From contig NZ_JARFVC010000007.1 in NCBI RefSeq assembly GCF_029193815.1, forward strand, positions 87,650 through 151,649: DNA of 64,000 nucleotides, read 5' to 3'. The translations under genes and the position numbers were made by a program. Each line of letters begins with the position of its first letter. The first letter of the stretch is position 1. Shown here one piece after another: positions 1-8,622 of the stretch. The notes under the pieces were generated by a model, which was given only the letters and a program-made list of their open reading frames with translations, ran no database searches and was not told the DNA's origin. The stretch is from Cytobacillus sp. S13-E01. Lineage in GTDB: Bacteria > Bacillota > Bacilli > Bacillales > Bacillaceae_L.

Positions 1-111
1 TAATATGTAGCGAAAAAGTACAGCAAATGTAACAATTAAAGCCATTGCAAACATAAGGACCATAGCCAGTTTCTTTTCGAAACCGGCTATAGTATCACTG
101 AGATACTTCAT
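1..111 (-). CDS. dctQ: TRAP transporter small permease DctQ (partial, N-terminus only)
   Basis: The first 37 codons of a minus-strand gene run off the left edge of the window. The start ATG is at 111-109, 19 bases after the dctP stop. The fragment has a short polar N-terminus (about 14 residues) followed by one hydrophobic segment, as at the start of the four-helix DctQ subunit of tripartite ATP-independent periplasmic transporters. Position directly behind the substrate-binding protein fits the usual dctP-dctQ-dctM order; dctM would lie beyond the window. The family call rests mainly on context because the fragment is short. Confidence 0.7.
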   Translation of the reverse strand, partial: MKYLSDTIAGFEKKLAMVLMFAMALIVTFAVLFRYIL

Positions 112-130
112 AAATTTACCCCCAAAAAGA

Positions 131-1138
131 TTACTTGCGGAATGTATCTATGAATTCCTGAATCAACGGGTTAGTAGGCCCATATTTTTCATCAAATTGT
201 TTAATATATGGAGCAAACAAAGCCTCATCAATCTCATAAATTTTCATTCCTGCATCACTTAGTGTCTTTTTAAATTCTTCCTCTTGTGCAGAACGAGTGG
301 TTACAGCATAATCGGCAGCTGCTCTTATTGCTTCATCAATTATCTTTTTATCACTATCAGACATTTTCTCATAGGTTGCTTTATTCATCATTGCAACAGC
401 AGGCCATACCATATGGTTTGTAACTGCACCATATTTGGCTACTTCATAATATTTGTTAGTAATAGTCGCATCTAAATCCATATCCATCCCATCAATTACA
501 CCTGTTTGTACAGCAGCATATACCTCAGGTAACGGTAGTGACTCAGGTGAGGCTCCCATTGACTTATAAAAATCCTGTAAGGGTGGACTTGGTGTAACAC
601 GGAACTTTAATCCTTTCATATCCTCTGGCTTTAAAACTTCTTTATCTTTGAATAACATCACTCGGTTTCCGGCAAATAAGTAATCTAAGCCTTTAATGTC
701 TTGCTCATCTAAAGTAGCTAAGATTTTTTTTGCAACCTCAGTGTCACGTGCCGCATTAGCACTTTCTAGGTCTTTAAAAGCATATGGAGCAAACCATGCA
801 GTAAATGCGTCTGCTCTTGAACTCAAATAAGCAGCCGTGATAAAGCCAAAATCAACTGATCCAGCTGCAATTTGTTGTACCATATCAGCTTCTGTACCTA
901 GTTGGCTAGCCGGATAAATTTCTAGTTTCATTCTTCCATCAGATCGATTTTCTAGCTCTTCTTTAAACTTTTCTGCAGCCTTATTCCACATATGATCTGT
1001 AGGTGTTATATGAGCGAGCTTAAAGTTATACGTCTCACTTGAGTCAGATTTTGAGGCAGTGTCTCCGCCACACGCTGCGATTGTTAAAACTAGAGCAGAC
1101 GTTAAAAGTGCAAACCCCCATTTTTTTATCTTTTTCAT
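131..1138 (-). CDS. dctP: TRAP transporter substrate-binding lipoprotein (DctP family)
   Basis: 335-residue extracytoplasmic solute receptor of a TRAP transporter. Residues 1-23 form a lipoprotein signal peptide with a lipobox ending at Cys23, so the mature protein should be lipid-anchored outside the membrane. The body shows DctP-family features, including the region around residues 65-100 (QLGTEADMVQQIAAGSVDFG) and a ligand-pocket segment with the conserved RVTPSPP-like stretch. Its partner DctQ follows immediately. The gene lies downstream of the anthranilate cluster but has its own 235-bp leader containing a terminator and a Crp/Fnr-like palindrome. Uptake of anthranilate or a related aromatic acid is an inference from location only. 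Confidence 0.9.
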   Translation of the reverse strand: MKKIKKWGFALLTSALVLTIAACGGDTASKSDSSETYNFKLAHITPTDHMWNKAAEKFKEELENRSDGRMKLEIYPASQLGTEADMVQQIAAGSVDFGFITAAYLSSRADAFTAWFAPYAFKDLESANAARDTEVAKKILATLDEQDIKGLDYLFAGNRVMLFKDKEVLKPEDMKGLKFRVTPSPPLQDFYKSMGASPESLPLPEVYAAVQTGVIDGMDMDLDATITNKYYEVAKYGAVTNHMVWPAVAMMNKATYEKMSDSDKKIIDEAIRAAADYAVTTRSAQEEEFKKTLSDAGMKIYEIDEALFAPYIKQFDEKYGPTNPLIQEFIDTFRK

Positions 1139-1293
1139 TTTATATACACCCCTTTTAGAATTGTAGAATCCCCCTATGTAAACGCTATCATTTAGGAAGG
1201 AAACACTCTTGTTTATAGTTTCGGTACAAGTTTAGTCTTAATCGAATTATAAACCTAAACACTATGAATAAGTGTTAAACAGTTAACATATTC

Positions 1294-1309
1294 TGTGATT
1301 TTTATCACC
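1294..1309. promoter_or_regulatory. Candidate Crp/Fnr-family operator
   Basis: TGTGA, six bases, then TCACC: nine of ten positions match the TGTGA-N6-TCACA palindrome used by Crp/Fnr-family proteins, including B. subtilis Fnr. It lies about 155 bp upstream of the dctP start. Two Crp/Fnr-type regulators are encoded at 13-14 kb, one plausible source of a ligand-responsive regulator. Not tested. Confidence 0.5.
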
Positions 1310-1334
1310 ATATTTAGAATATTCAATATAAAAT

Positions 1335-1372
1335 ACAAAAAAGAAGGGCACATAGTGAAACAAACTACGTGC
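1335..1372 (-). terminator. Rho-independent terminator after 4-oxalocrotonate decarboxylase
   Basis: Eight-bp stem (GCACGTAG / CTATGTGC, one G-T pair) at 348-355 and 365-372 with a T-rich run downstream on the minus strand. It begins directly after the stop at 1374, ending the catabolic operon before the TRAP genes. Confidence 0.75.
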
Positions 1373-1373
1373 T

Positions 1374-2162
1374 TTATTTACATGCAAAAGATACACTACC
1401 TAATTCGGAAAATTGTACATGAATTGTATCTTTTGGTCCAAAGCTGATAGCTTCAGAAATAGCTCCGCTAAGAATAATATCACCTTTCTTTATTCCCTTA
1501 CCTACTTCACCTAGCTTATTAACAGCCCAAGCAACAGATGTTGCTGGATGCCCTAAAACCGCCGCACTTGCTCCTACTTGTGTCACTTCCCCATTTTTAG
1601 ACATAACCATACCCAAGTTGGCCAAGTCTAAGTCGGTTGGAGACATCCATTTACTTCCTATTACAAATCGAGATGAAGAACAATTATCTGCAATTACATC
1701 TGCTAGGGTAAACTTAAAGTCTTTATAACGACTATCAATAATTTCAATAGCAGGTGCTACATATTTTGTTACACGTATGACATCCTCTCCAGTGATATTA
1801 GTGCCTTCTAGATCTTCTGCGATAAAAAAGGCTATTTCCGGTTCAGCTTTTGGGTGAATCAGTTGGTTAAATTCAATTGGTTCCCATTCGAGAGCAAGCA
1901 TATCATCTGTAAGATACCCATATATAGCTTCATGAACGCCCATCATCTGCTGTTTGGCCTTACTTGTTAAACCTAATTTCAAACCTATGGTGCGAGCACC
2001 ATCTAGCTCTCTTCTATGAATTAACTTTTCTTGAATGGAATATGCTTTTGCAAAACTTAACTCTGGATATTTATCAGTAATCTTTATTACTTCTCGTTGT
2101 TCTTTTTCCGCAGAATATAAATATTCCACGATTTCCATATCTATACCTTGTGTTAAAGTCAT
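1374..2162 (-). CDS. nbaG: 4-oxalocrotonate decarboxylase (DmpH/NbaG-like)
   Basis: 262-residue member of the hydratase/decarboxylase branch of the fumarylacetoacetate hydrolase family. It should decarboxylate 4-oxalocrotonate to 2-oxopent-4-enoate, working with the paralogous hydratase at 4118. I assign decarboxylase rather than hydratase because IHPKAEPEIAFF, DSRYKDFKF and AAVLGHPATSVAW resemble DmpH, whereas the other paralog has the hydratase-like IGKKVGLTS and [10 protein letters not shown]. The PEPEIAFF and IEIIDSR stretches carry the expected acidic metal ligands. The start follows GGAGGTG by six bases, 3 bp after the aldolase stop. Last gene of the operon. Swapped roles of the two paralogs remain possible. 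Confidence 0.8.
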   Translation of the reverse strand: MTLTQGIDMEIVEYLYSAEKEQREVIKITDKYPELSFAKAYSIQEKLIHRRELDGARTIGLKLGLTSKAKQQMMGVHEAIYGYLTDDMLALEWEPIEFNQLIHPKAEPEIAFFIAEDLEGTNITGEDVIRVTKYVAPAIEIIDSRYKDFKFTLADVIADNCSSSRFVIGSKWMSPTDLDLANLGMVMSKNGEVTQVGASAAVLGHPATSVAWAVNKLGEVGKGIKKGDIILSGAISEAISFGPKDTIHVQFSELGSVSFACK

Positions 2163-2165
2163 CTT

Positions 2166-3194
2166 TTACACCTCCATTTTACGAGCTTTTGCCAGTTCTG
2201 CTGCTACATCAAGTATCATATCTTCTTGACCGCCTACCACTTTCCTTTTTCCAAGTTCCATTAGAATATCTCTTGAATCTAAACCAAAACGTTTTCCTGC
2301 CCGTTGCGCATGGAGAAGAAAACTTGAATATACACCAGCATAGCCTAAAACTAAACTACCTTTATTAATTTCTTGTGGACGCGGTACTAATGGCCCAACA
2401 ATGTTCTCTGCAATATCCATCATTTTATAAATATCTATTCCTAGATTTACTCCCATTCGATCTAATACAGAAAGCAGTACCTCTGTTTGTGCATTTCCCG
2501 CACCAGCACCTAAGCAGCGAACACTACCATCAATTCTTGTAGCCCCCTCTTCAATAGCAACTAGAGTATTAGCAACGGCCACAGACAAATTATTATGAGC
2601 ATGAAAGCCAACTTCAATATTTAATGCCTCACGTAAGGCTGAGATTCTCTCGCGGACCTGATTAGGCAAAAGAGCTCCTGCCGAATCTGTTACATATACC
2701 GCTTGGGCACCGTAGCTTTCCATTAACTTTGCCTGTTCAACTAATTTTTCTGTTGGGACCATATGTGCCATCATTAGAAAGCCTAAGGTTTCCATTCCTA
2801 ATTCACGAGCTAAGCTTATGTGCTGTGCAGAAACGTCTGCTTCAGTAACATGTGTAGCAACACGTACCAATCCCGCTCCTAACGTATGTGCTTGCTTTAG
2901 TTCATGAACAGTCCCTATTCCAGGAATGAGAAGAACGGCAATTTTTGACTTCTTACTTTCATCAATAGCCGCTTCAATTAACTTCATTTCATCGACTAAC
3001 GACCTTCCGTATTGCAGAGTAGATCCACCTAAACCATCACCATGACTAACTTCTATGTAGTGCATCCCTGCATTGTCTAATTCCCGGACTACACTACGCA
3101 CCTGAGCTTCTGTATATTGATGTGCAAGAACATGGCTACCATCACGCAGACATACTTCAGTTATTTTAATAGGCTTGTCACTTTTACGTTCCAT
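2166..3194 (-). CDS. mhpE: 4-hydroxy-2-oxovalerate aldolase
   Basis: 342-residue class II pyruvate aldolase (HMGL-like TIM barrel followed by a DmpG communication domain). It cleaves 4-hydroxy-2-oxovalerate to pyruvate and acetaldehyde. Near the N-terminus EVCLRDGSHVLAHQYT carries the catalytic Arg-Asp pair; a GFHAHNNLSVAVAN segment near residue 200 supplies the metal-binding His-x-His. DmpG-type aldolases form a complex with acetaldehyde dehydrogenase and channel the toxic aldehyde, and that partner lies 19 bp upstream. The length matches the family (about 340). Start preceded by AGGTGAAG. Confidence 0.93.
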   Translation of the reverse strand: MERKSDKPIKITEVCLRDGSHVLAHQYTEAQVRSVVRELDNAGMHYIEVSHGDGLGGSTLQYGRSLVDEMKLIEAAIDESKKSKIAVLLIPGIGTVHELKQAHTLGAGLVRVATHVTEADVSAQHISLARELGMETLGFLMMAHMVPTEKLVEQAKLMESYGAQAVYVTDSAGALLPNQVRERISALREALNIEVGFHAHNNLSVAVANTLVAIEEGATRIDGSVRCLGAGAGNAQTEVLLSVLDRMGVNLGIDIYKMMDIAENIVGPLVPRPQEINKGSLVLGYAGVYSSFLLHAQRAGKRFGLDSRDILMELGKRKVVGGQEDMILDVAAELAKARKMEV

Positions 3195-3213
3195 CTGTCT
3201 TCACCTAGCCTTT

Positions 3214-4104
3214 CTATCTAACACTATTTGCATTTTCCAGATTAAGCATTTGCTGTGCAAAATCCTCAGCGACTCGTGTAGCTGCTGCAGTCATGATATC
3301 TAAGTTACCAGCGTAAATTGGAAAATAATCTCCTGCTCCCTCAACTTCAATGAATACTGTAACACGGTTCTCATCAAATAATGGATCTTGTTTTAAGCGG
3401 TAACCAGGTACATACTGTTTTACAGTTTCGACCATGTCGTAAATAGATTTAGTAATCTCTTCTTTATTCATATTTTTCACTTCACAATAAATTGTATCTC
3501 GCATAAGTATCGGTGGTTCAGCTGGATTTAGGATAATAATTGCTTTTCCTTGATCAGCACCTCCCACTTCTTCAATTCCTCGTTTGGTTGTTATCGTAAA
3601 TTCATCAATATTTGCTCTTGTTCCTGGTCCGGCACTTTTACTTGAAATAGTTGCTACAATCTCTGCATATGTTACGTCAGCCACACGATTTACCGCATGT
3701 ACAATTGGAATTGTGGCCTGCCCTCCACATGTAATTAAGTTCACATTTGTTACATCTAAATTGGTCTGCATATTAACAGCTGGACTGACGAACGGGCCAC
3801 TAGCAGCCGGAGTAAGATCAATTGCTAGTTTCCCCAAATCCTCAAGGATCTTCGCATGTCTTACATGCGTTTTAGCTGATGTAGCATCAAATACAATCTC
3901 TGCTAAATCAGGTCGATCGACTAAAGCTTGAATACCATTAGAAAATACTTCATAGCCTTTTTCTTTAGCTCGTTTTAATCCGTCCGAGTCAGGATCTATA
4001 CCAATCATTGCTGTTAACTCTATTACTTTACTTCTTTCTAGCTTATACATAAGATCAGTGCCAATATTTCCTGAACCAATGATCGCAGCTTTAATTTTAC
4101 TCAA
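3214..4104 (-). CDS. mhpF: Acetaldehyde dehydrogenase (acylating)
   Basis: Converts acetaldehyde, NAD+ and CoA to acetyl-CoA, the last step of the meta-cleavage lower pathway. The N-terminus has the Rossmann motif [10 protein letters not shown]; the nucleophilic cysteine lies in the [10 protein letters not shown] segment, typical of DmpF/MhpF. I place the start at the TTG at 4104 (about 296 residues) because AAAGGGGTGG lies just upstream. The frame stays open to another TTG at 4125, which would overlap the hydratase gene and has no clear ribosome binding site. Expected to form a channelling complex with the neighbouring aldolase. Confidence 0.92.
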   Translation of the reverse strand: MSKIKAAIIGSGNIGTDLMYKLERSKVIELTAMIGIDPDSDGLKRAKEKGYEVFSNGIQALVDRPDLAEIVFDATSAKTHVRHAKILEDLGKLAIDLTPAASGPFVSPAVNMQTNLDVTNVNLITCGGQATIPIVHAVNRVADVTYAEIVATISSKSAGPGTRANIDEFTITTKRGIEEVGGADQGKAIIILNPAEPPILMRDTIYCEVKNMNKEEITKSIYDMVETVKQYVPGYRLKQDPLFDENRVTVFIEVEGAGDYFPIYAGNLDIMTAAATRVAEDFAQQMLNLENANSVR

Positions 4105-4117
4105 AGTACCCACCCCT

Positions 4118-4897
4118 TTACTCAAATGTTACTGAAACAGAACCTAGTGGACCGAAATGAGCAGAAATTGTATCGCCTTCTTTAACGGTCAGTGCTGCGC
4201 AAAGAGCACCTGGTAGGATTAGTTCTCCCGCTTTAAGTGTTATATCAAATTCATGCAATTTATTTGCCAACCATGCGATAGCATGTGCAGGATGTCCAAG
4301 GGCCGCAGCTCCTGAGCCTGTTGATACCATCTCACCATTGTTGTACATGACCATTCCTAGACTCCGCAAATCTATCCCATCTATTTTGCTTAACTTACTT
4401 CCTATTACAACTCTAGCTGAAGATCCGTTATCTGCTACTGTATCTATTAATTTAATCTTCCAACCTGCGATTCTACTATCAATTATTTCAAGCGTTGGTA
4501 CGATGTATTCCGTTGCCATCAATACATCTAAAAAAGTGACATTAGGCCCTCTTAAATCTTCTCCAAGTATAAATCCAATTTCTGGCTCTATTTTCGGGCT
4601 AAGCATATCACTAATCTTTACACTACTTCCATCTGAAACTCGCATATCATCCAATAAATGGCCATAATCAGGTTCATCTACTCCAAGCATTTTTTGCATT
4701 GCAAGGCTTGTTAAGCCAACCTTTTTACCTATAACAGTACGTCCTTCACTAACCTTTTTCTTCATTACTTCTAGTTGAATTTGATAAGCGTCTGTTACAT
4801 TTAATTTAGAATATTGCAAAGTAAGTGGAGCAATTGCTTGTTTGCTTCGCTCAGCCTCTAAAAGATTTTCAACAATTTCATCCAATAGTAGATTCAT
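4118..4897 (-). CDS. mhpD: 2-oxopent-4-enoate hydratase (DmpE/MhpD-like)
   Basis: 259-residue fumarylacetoacetate-hydrolase-fold enzyme that adds water to 2-oxopent-4-enoate to give 4-hydroxy-2-oxovalerate. GKKVGLTS near residue 60, [20 protein letters not shown] and the C-terminal [12 protein letters not shown] resemble DmpE/XylJ hydratases more than the decarboxylase paralog at 1374. Its stop is 13 bp before the proposed mhpF start. The 220-bp gap upstream, to the aldehyde dehydrogenase gene, is the largest inside the cluster and holds a terminator-like hairpin and a dispersed repeat, so this and the downstream genes may form a second transcript or be transcribed by read-through. Confidence 0.82.
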   Translation of the reverse strand: MNLLLDEIVENLLEAERSKQAIAPLTLQYSKLNVTDAYQIQLEVMKKKVSEGRTVIGKKVGLTSLAMQKMLGVDEPDYGHLLDDMRVSDGSSVKISDMLSPKIEPEIGFILGEDLRGPNVTFLDVLMATEYIVPTLEIIDSRIAGWKIKLIDTVADNGSSARVVIGSKLSKIDGIDLRSLGMVMYNNGEMVSTGSGAAALGHPAHAIAWLANKLHEFDITLKAGELILPGALCAALTVKEGDTISAHFGPLGSVSVTFE

Positions 4898-4936
4898 ATA
4901 CTCACTCTTCTCTATTTGATCTGTTTTAATTAAGGA

Positions 4937-4968
4937 AAATAAAGAGTGACAATTAACACTCTTTATTT
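4937..4968 (-). terminator. Terminator-like hairpin upstream of mhpD
   Basis: Perfect 12-bp stem AAATAAAGAGTG / CACTCTTTATTT with an 8-nt loop, about 40 bp before the hydratase start. The stem is AT-rich and the downstream T-run weak, so it may be a partial terminator or a processing site between the upper and lower pathway genes. Confidence 0.55.
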
Positions 4969-4969
4969 A

Positions 4970-5115
4970 TCCCGCTTTAACGGGCTGTAATACCCCCACT
5001 TCAAAACCTAGAGTATTCGAAGAAGTAAAAGTGGGGGATAACTGCTCGTACAAGCCCGATAAGGTCAACTAACCATCAGTGGGGGATGAAAGAACCCCCC
5101 ACTGATGGAAGTTTC
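4970..5115. repeat. Structured dispersed repeat (full copy) between aldehyde dehydrogenase and hydratase genes
   Basis: About 145 bp built from consecutive hairpins: CCCGCTTTAACGGG at the left, then CCCCCACTT pairing with AAGTGGGGG across about 30 bases, then CCATCAGTGGGGG pairing with CCCCCCACTGATGG. A related left half occurs at 56308-56388. Dense stem structure without an ORF suggests a non-autonomous palindromic element. It starts 3 bp from the aldehyde dehydrogenase stop and lies within the apparent operon. Confidence 0.7.
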
Positions 5116-5117
5116 CT

Positions 5118-6578
5118 TTATAGTTTCATCGTTATCGTTTTTGCCTCAGAGTAGAATTCAAAGCTATGGCGGCCGCCTTCCCTACCAATTCCACTTGCTT
5201 TTGACCCCCCAAATGGAGTCCTTAAATCCCTGTAGTACCAACAATTTATCCAAAGTAGTCCGGAATTTACTCGCGAAGCTACACGGTGGGCACGGCGAAG
5301 ATCATTCGTCCATACTACCCCAGCAAGACCATAGATTGAATCATTCGCAATTTGGATGGCCTCTTCTTCAGTTTTAAACGGAATAACTACTAGGACAGGA
5401 CCAAATATTTCTTCCTGTGCTACTTTCATCTTATTATCAACATCGTAAAGTACAGTTGGTTCGTAGAAGTTCCCTTCTTCAAATCCAGCTACTCTATTAC
5501 CGCCAATTGCTAGCTTAGCACCTTCAGATATTCCAATTTGTACATACTCATCAACGGATTCTAAATGACCCTTAGAAACTAATGCACCCATATCTGTCTC
5601 TTCACTAAGAGGATCTCCAACCTTGATCTTTTTAACTGCCTTAACGAACTTTTCAAGAAACAGGTCATAGATGCTATCTTGTACTAAAAGCCGCGAACCA
5701 GCAAGACAGATTTCTCCCTGATTTCTAAAAATTGCTTCAATCGAACCTGCTACTGCCTCGTCTAAATCTGCATCCTCAAAAACGATGTTTGCTGATTTTC
5801 CGCCCAATTCAAGCGAAACAGGGATTAATTGAGTAGCAGCGTTCTGCATAACCGTTCTACCTGTTGTACTATCTCCTACAAAAGAAATTCGTCTAACATT
5901 AGGATGATTGGTCATTCTTGTACCCACAGTCCCCCCGGGTCCTGTAATGATATTTAAAACACCTGGTGGAAGTCCTGCTTCATTAGCGATTTCTCCTAAC
6001 ATGACCGCACTAAGTGGAGTATAGGATGCAGGTTTTACAACCACTGTATTTCCAGCAGCCAACGCTGCTGATACCTTCCAGGTCATTTGCATAAAAGGAA
6101 GATTCCAAGGAATAATTAAACTTGAAACTCCTGCAGGTGAATATTTGGAGTAAGACATATATTTAGAATGATCATAGTGTTCATGATTAATATAGTTTGC
6201 CATTTCTGCAAAAAAACGCAAATTTGCTGCCGCTCTCGGGATATCAAAACCCCGACTCTCTTTTATCGGTTTACCTACATCTAGTGTTTCAACTAATGCT
6301 AGTTCATCAACTCGTTCCAACACAAGACCAGACATCTTACAAAGAATCTTTGATCTTTCTGCAACTGGCATTTCACTCCAAATACCACTTTCGAAGGTAC
6401 GCTGTGCAACCTTGATTGCATACTCTGCATCATGTTCATTCGCTTTTGCTACACTAGCTAGCTTTTGATTTGTTGAAGGATCAAATGTATCAAAGCTCTC
6501 ACCCGAAATAGATTCCTTATATTCTCCATTAATAAAGAGTTTAGCGTCTTTAATTCCTTGTTGGCCAATCCGACTCAT
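5118..6578 (-). CDS. nbaE: 2-aminomuconic 6-semialdehyde dehydrogenase (aldehyde dehydrogenase family)
   Basis: 486-residue NAD(P)+-dependent aldehyde dehydrogenase. The general base Glu lies in SLELGGKSANIVF and the catalytic Cys in NQGEICLAGSR; the C-terminal TPFGGSKASGIGREGG segment is characteristic of 2-hydroxymuconate / 2-aminomuconate semialdehyde and related dehydrogenases. In this cluster it should oxidise 2-aminomuconic 6-semialdehyde to 2-aminomuconate for the RidA-type deaminase encoded 10 bp upstream. Start preceded by GTAGGAGG. Family certain; substrate assigned from pathway context. Confidence 0.85.
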   Translation of the reverse strand: MSRIGQQGIKDAKLFINGEYKESISGESFDTFDPSTNQKLASVAKANEHDAEYAIKVAQRTFESGIWSEMPVAERSKILCKMSGLVLERVDELALVETLDVGKPIKESRGFDIPRAAANLRFFAEMANYINHEHYDHSKYMSYSKYSPAGVSSLIIPWNLPFMQMTWKVSAALAAGNTVVVKPASYTPLSAVMLGEIANEAGLPPGVLNIITGPGGTVGTRMTNHPNVRRISFVGDSTTGRTVMQNAATQLIPVSLELGGKSANIVFEDADLDEAVAGSIEAIFRNQGEICLAGSRLLVQDSIYDLFLEKFVKAVKKIKVGDPLSEETDMGALVSKGHLESVDEYVQIGISEGAKLAIGGNRVAGFEEGNFYEPTVLYDVDNKMKVAQEEIFGPVLVVIPFKTEEEAIQIANDSIYGLAGVVWTNDLRRAHRVASRVNSGLLWINCWYYRDLRTPFGGSKASGIGREGGRHSFEFYSEAKTITMKL

Positions 6579-6588
6579 ACTATACCTC

Positions 6589-7050
6589 CTACTCTTCTAT
6601 TTCTATGACCATCTCAACTTCAACTGCATTATTATGTGGAAGCTGAGCCATTCCTACAGCAGATCTTCCATGCTTTCCTCTCTCACCAAATACTTGTACT
6701 AGTAAATCGGAAGCACCATTCATTACTTTAGGCTGATCTGTAAAATCGGAAGTACTGTTTACGAACCCAAGTATTTTTACAATACGCTTAACTTTATTTA
6801 GCTCTCCGACCTCTTGTTTTATTACAGTTAAGAGATTTAACATACACTGCTTTGCTGCTTCATAGCCCACTTCTATCGTTACATCCTCACCTAATCTACC
6901 ACGATATTCGTCCGTGCCTTGGCCAGCGGTAAAAAGAAGGTTTCCTGTACGAACACAGCTTACATAATTCCCTGCTGACGCCCTAGGAGATGGTAAAGTT
7001 AATCCCATCTCCTCCAATCTTTGTTCAGGTGTAAGAACCTCATTCCTCAT
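6589..7050 (-). CDS. nbaF: 2-aminomuconate deaminase (RidA/YjgF fold)
   Basis: 153-residue RidA/YjgF/YER057c-family protein. VSCVRTGNLLFTAGQGTD and the C-terminal GRSAVGMAQLPHNNAVEVEMVIE stretch, with the conserved Arg, match the family. RidA relatives act as 2-aminomuconate deaminases in 2-aminophenol and 3-hydroxyanthranilate pathways, releasing ammonia to give 4-oxalocrotonate. Position between the ACMS decarboxylase (4 bp apart) and the semialdehyde dehydrogenase supports this. A generic imine deaminase role would be the alternative without the context. Confidence 0.82.
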   Translation of the reverse strand: MRNEVLTPEQRLEEMGLTLPSPRASAGNYVSCVRTGNLLFTAGQGTDEYRGRLGEDVTIEVGYEAAKQCMLNLLTVIKQEVGELNKVKRIVKILGFVNSTSDFTDQPKVMNGASDLLVQVFGERGKHGRSAVGMAQLPHNNAVEVEMVIEIEE

Positions 7051-7054
7051 AGCT

Positions 7055-8065
7055 TCACGTCCTAACTTTAGATGAGATATTTAAGAAACGTAGAGCATTC
7101 ATTCCTAACATAGCTTCCGTTTGCTCCTGTGTAAGTCCAAGTGTATCATCAATTACCTTTCCAGGTGGAACCTCTCTTAATAAAAACGGATAATCAGAAC
7201 CCATAATTATACGTTCATGTCCAAAATTATCCAATAGGTATTTAAGATTAATTGGTTCGTTCACTAAGGAGTCAAAGTAGAATTTCTTAGCATAGTGACT
7301 TGGCGGCTGCTCAAGTAATCGTAAATGAGGCCATACTCTCCACCCTTGATCTAGACGTGGAAGAAGATAAGGTAAAGCCCCACCACCGTGTGCAAAGCAA
7401 ATTTTTAAATTAGGGAACTTATCCATAACTCCGCCTAAAATTAGACTCGCACCCGCTAAAGCAGTTTCACTAGGCATTCCAACTGTATACATTAAATTGT
7501 GTCTAGGCATTCGTTCTTTCCCCAAGGTTTCCCAAGGATGAATAAAGAGAGGAACTTCCCACTTCTCTGCCATTTCAAAAAATTCAATAAAAGAAGGATC
7601 ATCTAAATTGTTGCCGTTTACATTTGTGCCAATCTCAATCCCTTTTAAACCTAACTCATGCATACAACGATCCATCTCACGAATAGCGACATTAACATCC
7701 TGCATTGGTACCGTTCCTAAACCAATGAATTTTGTTGGATGCTGCTTTACTGTCTCTGCTATAAAATCATTCTGAATACGTGCTAGCAGTTCGGCTTCCT
7801 TAGCAGGTGCCCAATAAGAAAAAGTTACAGGAATAGGAGACAAGACTTGTATGTCAACACCTTCTCGTTCCATATCATAAATTCGTTTCTCTGGACTCCA
7901 TACTTGGTCTGTGACTTCACGGAACACCTTGCCGGCAACCATAATATTAGCTCCACATGCACAAGTCCGTTCTAGTGTAGGCCATCTTTCCCCTGTTAAT
8001 TGCTCAGTAAGCTCTGTGAAGTTCTCTGGAATGATGTGAGTATGAAAATCTACTCGCATTGCCAT
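7055..8065 (-). CDS. nbaD: 2-amino-3-carboxymuconate 6-semialdehyde decarboxylase (ACMSD)
   Basis: 336-residue amidohydrolase-superfamily decarboxylase. The N-terminal DFHTHIIP supplies the His-x-His metal site, LFIHPWETLG and CFAHGGGALPY supply further histidines, and IIMGSDYPF the aspartate. It removes the carboxyl group from the unstable ring-cleavage product before it can cyclise to quinolinate. Translation is coupled to the dioxygenase gene: the reading frames overlap by 16 bp. A second ATG two codons downstream could also serve as start. Confidence 0.9.
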   Translation of the reverse strand: MAMRVDFHTHIIPENFTELTEQLTGERWPTLERTCACGANIMVAGKVFREVTDQVWSPEKRIYDMEREGVDIQVLSPIPVTFSYWAPAKEAELLARIQNDFIAETVKQHPTKFIGLGTVPMQDVNVAIREMDRCMHELGLKGIEIGTNVNGNNLDDPSFIEFFEMAEKWEVPLFIHPWETLGKERMPRHNLMYTVGMPSETALAGASLILGGVMDKFPNLKICFAHGGGALPYLLPRLDQGWRVWPHLRLLEQPPSHYAKKFYFDSLVNEPINLKYLLDNFGHERIIMGSDYPFLLREVPPGKVIDDTLGLTQEQTEAMLGMNALRFLNISSKVRT

Positions 8066-8589
8066 TCACTCGCTTCAGGAGGCATTTCATTTCCACAATG
8101 TTTGCACTTTCGAAGCTCTAAGCTACCGTTAAATCCAGCAATTGCTTCCTTAACCTGTACTTCAATATTTGTTAGTTGAATGGTAACTCTGTGCATTTCA
8201 TGGTCGCATTCATCACAAAACCATACGAAATCCTCAAGCTCTCCATCTGCTCTATTTCGTTCGATAACTAATCCAATTGTATCGGCTACTCGGTGTGGAG
8301 AATGAGGTACACCAGCTGGAAGTAGGAACATCTCTCCTTCTTTGACTTCAACAACTTCACGTTTCCCCTCACCATTAATCACTTCTACGTAACAACTTCC
8401 TTGTAATTGATAGAAAATTTCTTCTGATGGGTCTACATGAAAATCACGCCTTTTATTCGGCCCGCCAAGCAACATGACCATTAATTCTGCATCCTTCCAA
8501 ACGAGCTTGTTATTTACAGGTGGCTTAAGCTGATCCTTATTTTCCTCAATAAATTTCATTAGGTTGATAGGTAGAAATTTACTTTTCAT
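8050..8589 (-). CDS. nbaC: 3-hydroxyanthranilate 3,4-dioxygenase
   Basis: 179-residue cupin ring-cleavage enzyme. Metal ligands fit FHVDPSEEIFYQ (His and Glu) and the later PAGVPHSP (His). The C-terminal third has CDEC and CKHC pairs, the rubredoxin-like second iron site found in the bacterial enzymes. It opens 3-hydroxyanthranilate to 2-amino-3-carboxymuconate 6-semialdehyde. Length is typical of bacterial NbaC (about 174-180). The 3' end overlaps nbaD by 16 bp, consistent with immediate hand-over of a labile product. Confidence 0.93.
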   Translation of the reverse strand: MKSKFLPINLMKFIEENKDQLKPPVNNKLVWKDAELMVMLLGGPNKRRDFHVDPSEEIFYQLQGSCYVEVINGEGKREVVEVKEGEMFLLPAGVPHSPHRVADTIGLVIERNRADGELEDFVWFCDECDHEMHRVTIQLTNIEVQVKEAIAGFNGSLELRKCKHCGNEMPPEASEWQCE

Positions 8590-8622
8590 AATATAAAACT
8601 CCCTTCAATTTTTAAATTGTGT

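Noticed and set aside
3584..3931. Plus-strand ORF of 115 codons inside mhpF
   Set aside because: Shadow of the acetaldehyde dehydrogenase reading frame.
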